Shown piece after piece: positions 61,818-64,000 of a stretch of DNA of 64,000 nucleotides. How positions within the stretch are numbered: the stretch's first letter is position 1; every line of letters begins with the position of its first letter. Source of the DNA: Streptomyces musisoli (GTDB lineage: Bacteria; Actinomycetota; Actinomycetes; Streptomycetales; Streptomycetaceae); contig NZ_JAERRH010000002.1 of the NCBI RefSeq assembly GCF_016741855.1, positions 310,001-374,000 of the forward strand, read 5' to 3'. A model generated the notes under the pieces. The model made no database searches, had not been told where the DNA came from, and was given only the letters and a program-made list of their open reading frames with translations. The position numbers and the translations under genes are program-made.

Positions 61818-64000
61818 GTGGTGAGTGAGGGCGCTGCGATCAGCAGAACGAGGGCGGAGCGTGCCGAAGTCGCCCTCGCATCGCTGATGGCGGCACCGGC
61901 CACGCCCGACCGGCTGCGCCGGGTCCTGGAACAGGCGCTCGTGTTCGCCGGGGCGTCCTTCGCCGGGGTGTACACGCCCTGCGACGACCCCGCGCTGCTC
62001 CGGCTCGCCGAGTCGGCCGGACTGCCCCGCACCCTGTACGGCCTGCGGGACGGCTATCCGGCCACCGGCGCGTCCCCGGTCGCCGAGGCGCACCGCACCG
62101 GACGGCCGCTGTGGCTCGGTCCCGCCGAGCTGGCCGACGGGCCGGACGCGCGCCGCACCCCGTCCCCCGACTTCTCCGTGGCCGTCCTGCCGCTCGGCCC
62201 GGCGGGCGCCGGCTGCCTGGTGGCCGTCGGCGAGCACCCCGGCGGCTTCGGCACCGACGACCGCTCCTGCCTGGAGCTGATCGCCCGCTCCATCGCCGTA
62301 CCCGTCCCGACCGCCGTCGGCGACGCCGGCGAGCTGCCCGAGGACGCCTTCAGGCTGGCCATGGACAGCGGCCGGGTCGAGGTCGGCGACACGATCCTGC
62401 GGCTGTTCGGGATCGACCGGCAGGATTTCGACGGCCGGGTGGAGACCCTGCTCGGCCGTACGGTGCCCGAGGACCTGCCCGCGCTGATGTCCGTGGTCGA
62501 GGCCGACCACATGTCGATCGGCGACCGCGAACTGGAGTTCCGTATCCTCCAGCCCGCCGGCCAGCCCAGGTGGCTGCGGCTGCGGGGCCGGCTGCTGCCC
62601 GGCGGCGAGGGCCGCCCCGCCAAGCTCGTCGGCACCGTCGCAGACGCCTCCACCCTGCGCTCCGACGTCACCGACGTGGCGCGCGTGCAGCGCCTGGCCG
62701 CCGCCCTCGCCACCGCCGGCACCGTCAGGGACGTCGGCCAGGCCGTCGTCGCCGCCCTGCGCAAACCGCTTCAGGCCGACCGGATCGCCCTCGCCGAACT
62801 GGAGAACGACCGGCTGGTGGTCACCGTCCTCGACCCGCCCGAGCCCGAGGCCTGGCCCGCGGTGTGGCGCAGCGAGTGGCGCACCGAGTGGCCCGACGCA
62901 CCGGTGCGTTCCATGCCCACGCTGGCCGCCGCGCTGCGCGAGGGCCGCGCCCGGATCTGGCCCGCCGGCAGCCCGCTGGAACCCGCCCTCGCCGAGGTCG
63001 GCCCCGGTGGCCTCGCGGTGCTGCCGCTGCCCGCCGGCGGCCGCATGGCCGGTGCCTGCCTGATCGGCTGGGACCGCCCGCACGACTTCGCCCCCGACGA
63101 ACGCGCCCTGCTCACCGCCTGCGCCGCCCTGACCGGCCAGGCCCTGCTGCGCGCCCACGCCTTCGACGCCGAGCACGAACTCGTCGGCATGCTCCAGCGC
63201 ACCCTGCTGCCCCGCCGGCTGCCCCGGCTGCCCGGCGCGGTCGCCGTCGCCCGCTATCTGCCCACCACGGCAGGCCTGGAGGTCGGCGGCGACTGGTACG
63301 ATGTGATCCCGCTCGCCGACCACCACGTCGCCCTCGTCATCGGCGACGTCCAGGGCCACAACGCGGGCGCCGCCACCCTGATGGGCCAGATGCGCACCGC
63401 GCTGCGCGCCTACGCCGCCGAGGGCCACGCCCCGGACGTGGTCGTCGCCCACGCCAACCGGCTGCTGCTGGAGATGGAGACCGACCTGTTCGCCACCTGC
63501 GCCTACGTCGACGTCGACATGGAGCAGGGCACCGCCTGGTGCGTACGGGCCGGGCATCTCCAGCCGGTGCTGCGCCACCCGGACGGCACCGTCGAGATCC
63601 TCCAGACCGAGGGCGGCCCGCCGCTCGGCGTGCTGGCCCAGGCGGAGTTCCCGATGACCCCGCTGCGGCTCCAGCCCGGCACCGTGATCGCGCTGACCAC
63701 CGACGGCCTGGTGGAGTCCGCCGACGCCGACCTCGACGCCGGCATGGACCGGCTGGCCCGCGAACTGGCCGCCACCGACCCCGCGCACCTCGGCCTGGTC
63801 GCCGACGCCCTGCTCACCGGCGCCCACCGCGGCGACGACGTGGCCCTGCTGCTGATGCGCTACGACGGCATGGCCGTACGCCCGCTGCGGGAGAGCTGGT
63901 CGGTGTGGCGGGTACCGGAGGCGGTCCGGCACGCCCGCCGCTTCACCCGGCGCACCCTGCGCGCCTGGGGGTTGCCCCGGGACACGATCGAGGAGGCCCT
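61818..64000 (+). CDS. GAF-PAS-GAF-PP2C (SpoIIE/RsbU-like) phosphatase, 3' end outside window
   Basis: 727 codons are visible, still open at the right edge. Order: a GAF-like domain (about 30-165), a PAS-like domain (about 175-285, FRLAMDSGRVEVGDTILRLF), a second GAF (about 290-440), then a PP2C phosphatase (about 460-690). The phosphatase has metal motifs VGGDWYDV near residue 489, VIGDVQGHN, AGHLQPVL, TTDGLVES and GDDVALLLMR. The last residues (SVWRVPEAVRHARRFTRRTL) look like the start of a C-terminal HATPase_c anti-sigma-kinase-like domain. The family regulates sigma factors by dephosphorylating anti-anti-sigma proteins. The start is GTG 61818 or GTG 61821; no strong ribosome site decides. 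No link to the peptide cluster is evident. Confidence 0.9.
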   Translation, partial: MVSEGAAISRTRAERAEVALASLMAAPATPDRLRRVLEQALVFAGASFAGVYTPCDDPALLRLAESAGLPRTLYGLRDGYPATGASPVAEAHRTGRPLWLGPAELADGPDARRTPSPDFSVAVLPLGPAGAGCLVAVGEHPGGFGTDDRSCLELIARSIAVPVPTAVGDAGELPEDAFRLAMDSGRVEVGDTILRLFGIDRQDFDGRVETLLGRTVPEDLPALMSVVEADHMSIGDRELEFRILQPAGQPRWLRLRGRLLPGGEGRPAKLVGTVADASTLRSDVTDVARVQRLAAALATAGTVRDVGQAVVAALRKPLQADRIALAELENDRLVVTVLDPPEPEAWPAVWRSEWRTEWPDAPVRSMPTLAAALREGRARIWPAGSPLEPALAEVGPGGLAVLPLPAGGRMAGACLIGWDRPHDFAPDERALLTACAALTGQALLRAHAFDAEHELVGMLQRTLLPRRLPRLPGAVAVARYLPTTAGLEVGGDWYDVIPLADHHVALVIGDVQGHNAGAATLMGQMRTALRAYAAEGHAPDVVVAHANRLLLEMETDLFATCAYVDVDMEQGTAWCVRAGHLQPVLRHPDGTVEILQTEGGPPLGVLAQAEFPMTPLRLQPGTVIALTTDGLVESADADLDAGMDRLARELAATDPAHLGLVADALLTGAHRGDDVALLLMRYDGMAVRPLRESWSVWRVPEAVRHARRFTRRTLRAWGLPRDTIEEA

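Overview
The window reads as Streptomyces (or a very close actinomycete) chromosome. G+C is very high with strong G/C bias at third codon positions, GTG/TTG starts are common, many genes are spaced by a few bases or joined by GTGA overlaps, and two genes carry rare TTA (bldA-type) leucine codons near their 5' ends.

Layout. Bases 1-5.2 kb hold ordinary envelope/housekeeping genes: the tail of an unidentified gene, an SDR oxidoreductase, a DMT-type membrane protein, a polysaccharide deacetylase, an MGDG-synthase-like glycosyltransferase on the minus strand and a YihY/BrkB membrane protein. Bases 5.4-11.6 kb are a minus-strand peptide export operon. A small double-glycine-leader peptide gene is followed by a strong hairpin, an HlyD-type adaptor, a C39-peptidase ABC transporter and a second NHLM-type ABC transporter. 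The predicted core peptide has no cysteine and no modification enzyme is nearby. Bases 12.0-14.1 kb hold a PaaI-type thioesterase and a secreted streptogrisin-like protease with a repetitive tail. Bases 14.1-15.8 kb are non-coding apart from repeats, hairpins and a gene remnant.

Bases 15.8-61.6 kb are a nonribosomal peptide cluster: a cytochrome P450, a stand-alone penicillin-binding-protein-type thioesterase (SurE/MppK-like), two very large NRPSs (about 6430 and 6763 residues), an MbtH protein, a GNAT acetyltransferase and an MFS exporter. I read ten modules: A-T / C-A-T-E / C-A-T-E / C-A-T-E / C-A-T on the first protein, and C-A-T-E / C-A-T / C-A-T-E / C-A-T / C-A-T-E on the second. There is no starter C domain and no cis thioesterase, and the line ends in an epimerization domain. 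With the stand-alone PBP-type enzyme this predicts a head-to-tail macrolactam decapeptide with L residue 1 and D residue 10. Specificity codes read by eye support Val at 3 and 9, Thr at 7 and basic residues at 6 and 8. Positions 1/5/10 and 2/4 carry two code families that I cannot assign.

A striking overall feature is the abundance of short tandem repeats. They lie between genes (22-, 30- and 38/39-bp units) and inside genes, always in multiples of three. Inside the NRPSs they sit in linkers, including the same A-domain loop just upstream of the A3 core in three different modules. The window ends inside a GAF-PAS-GAF-PP2C (SpoIIE/RsbU-like) phosphatase gene.
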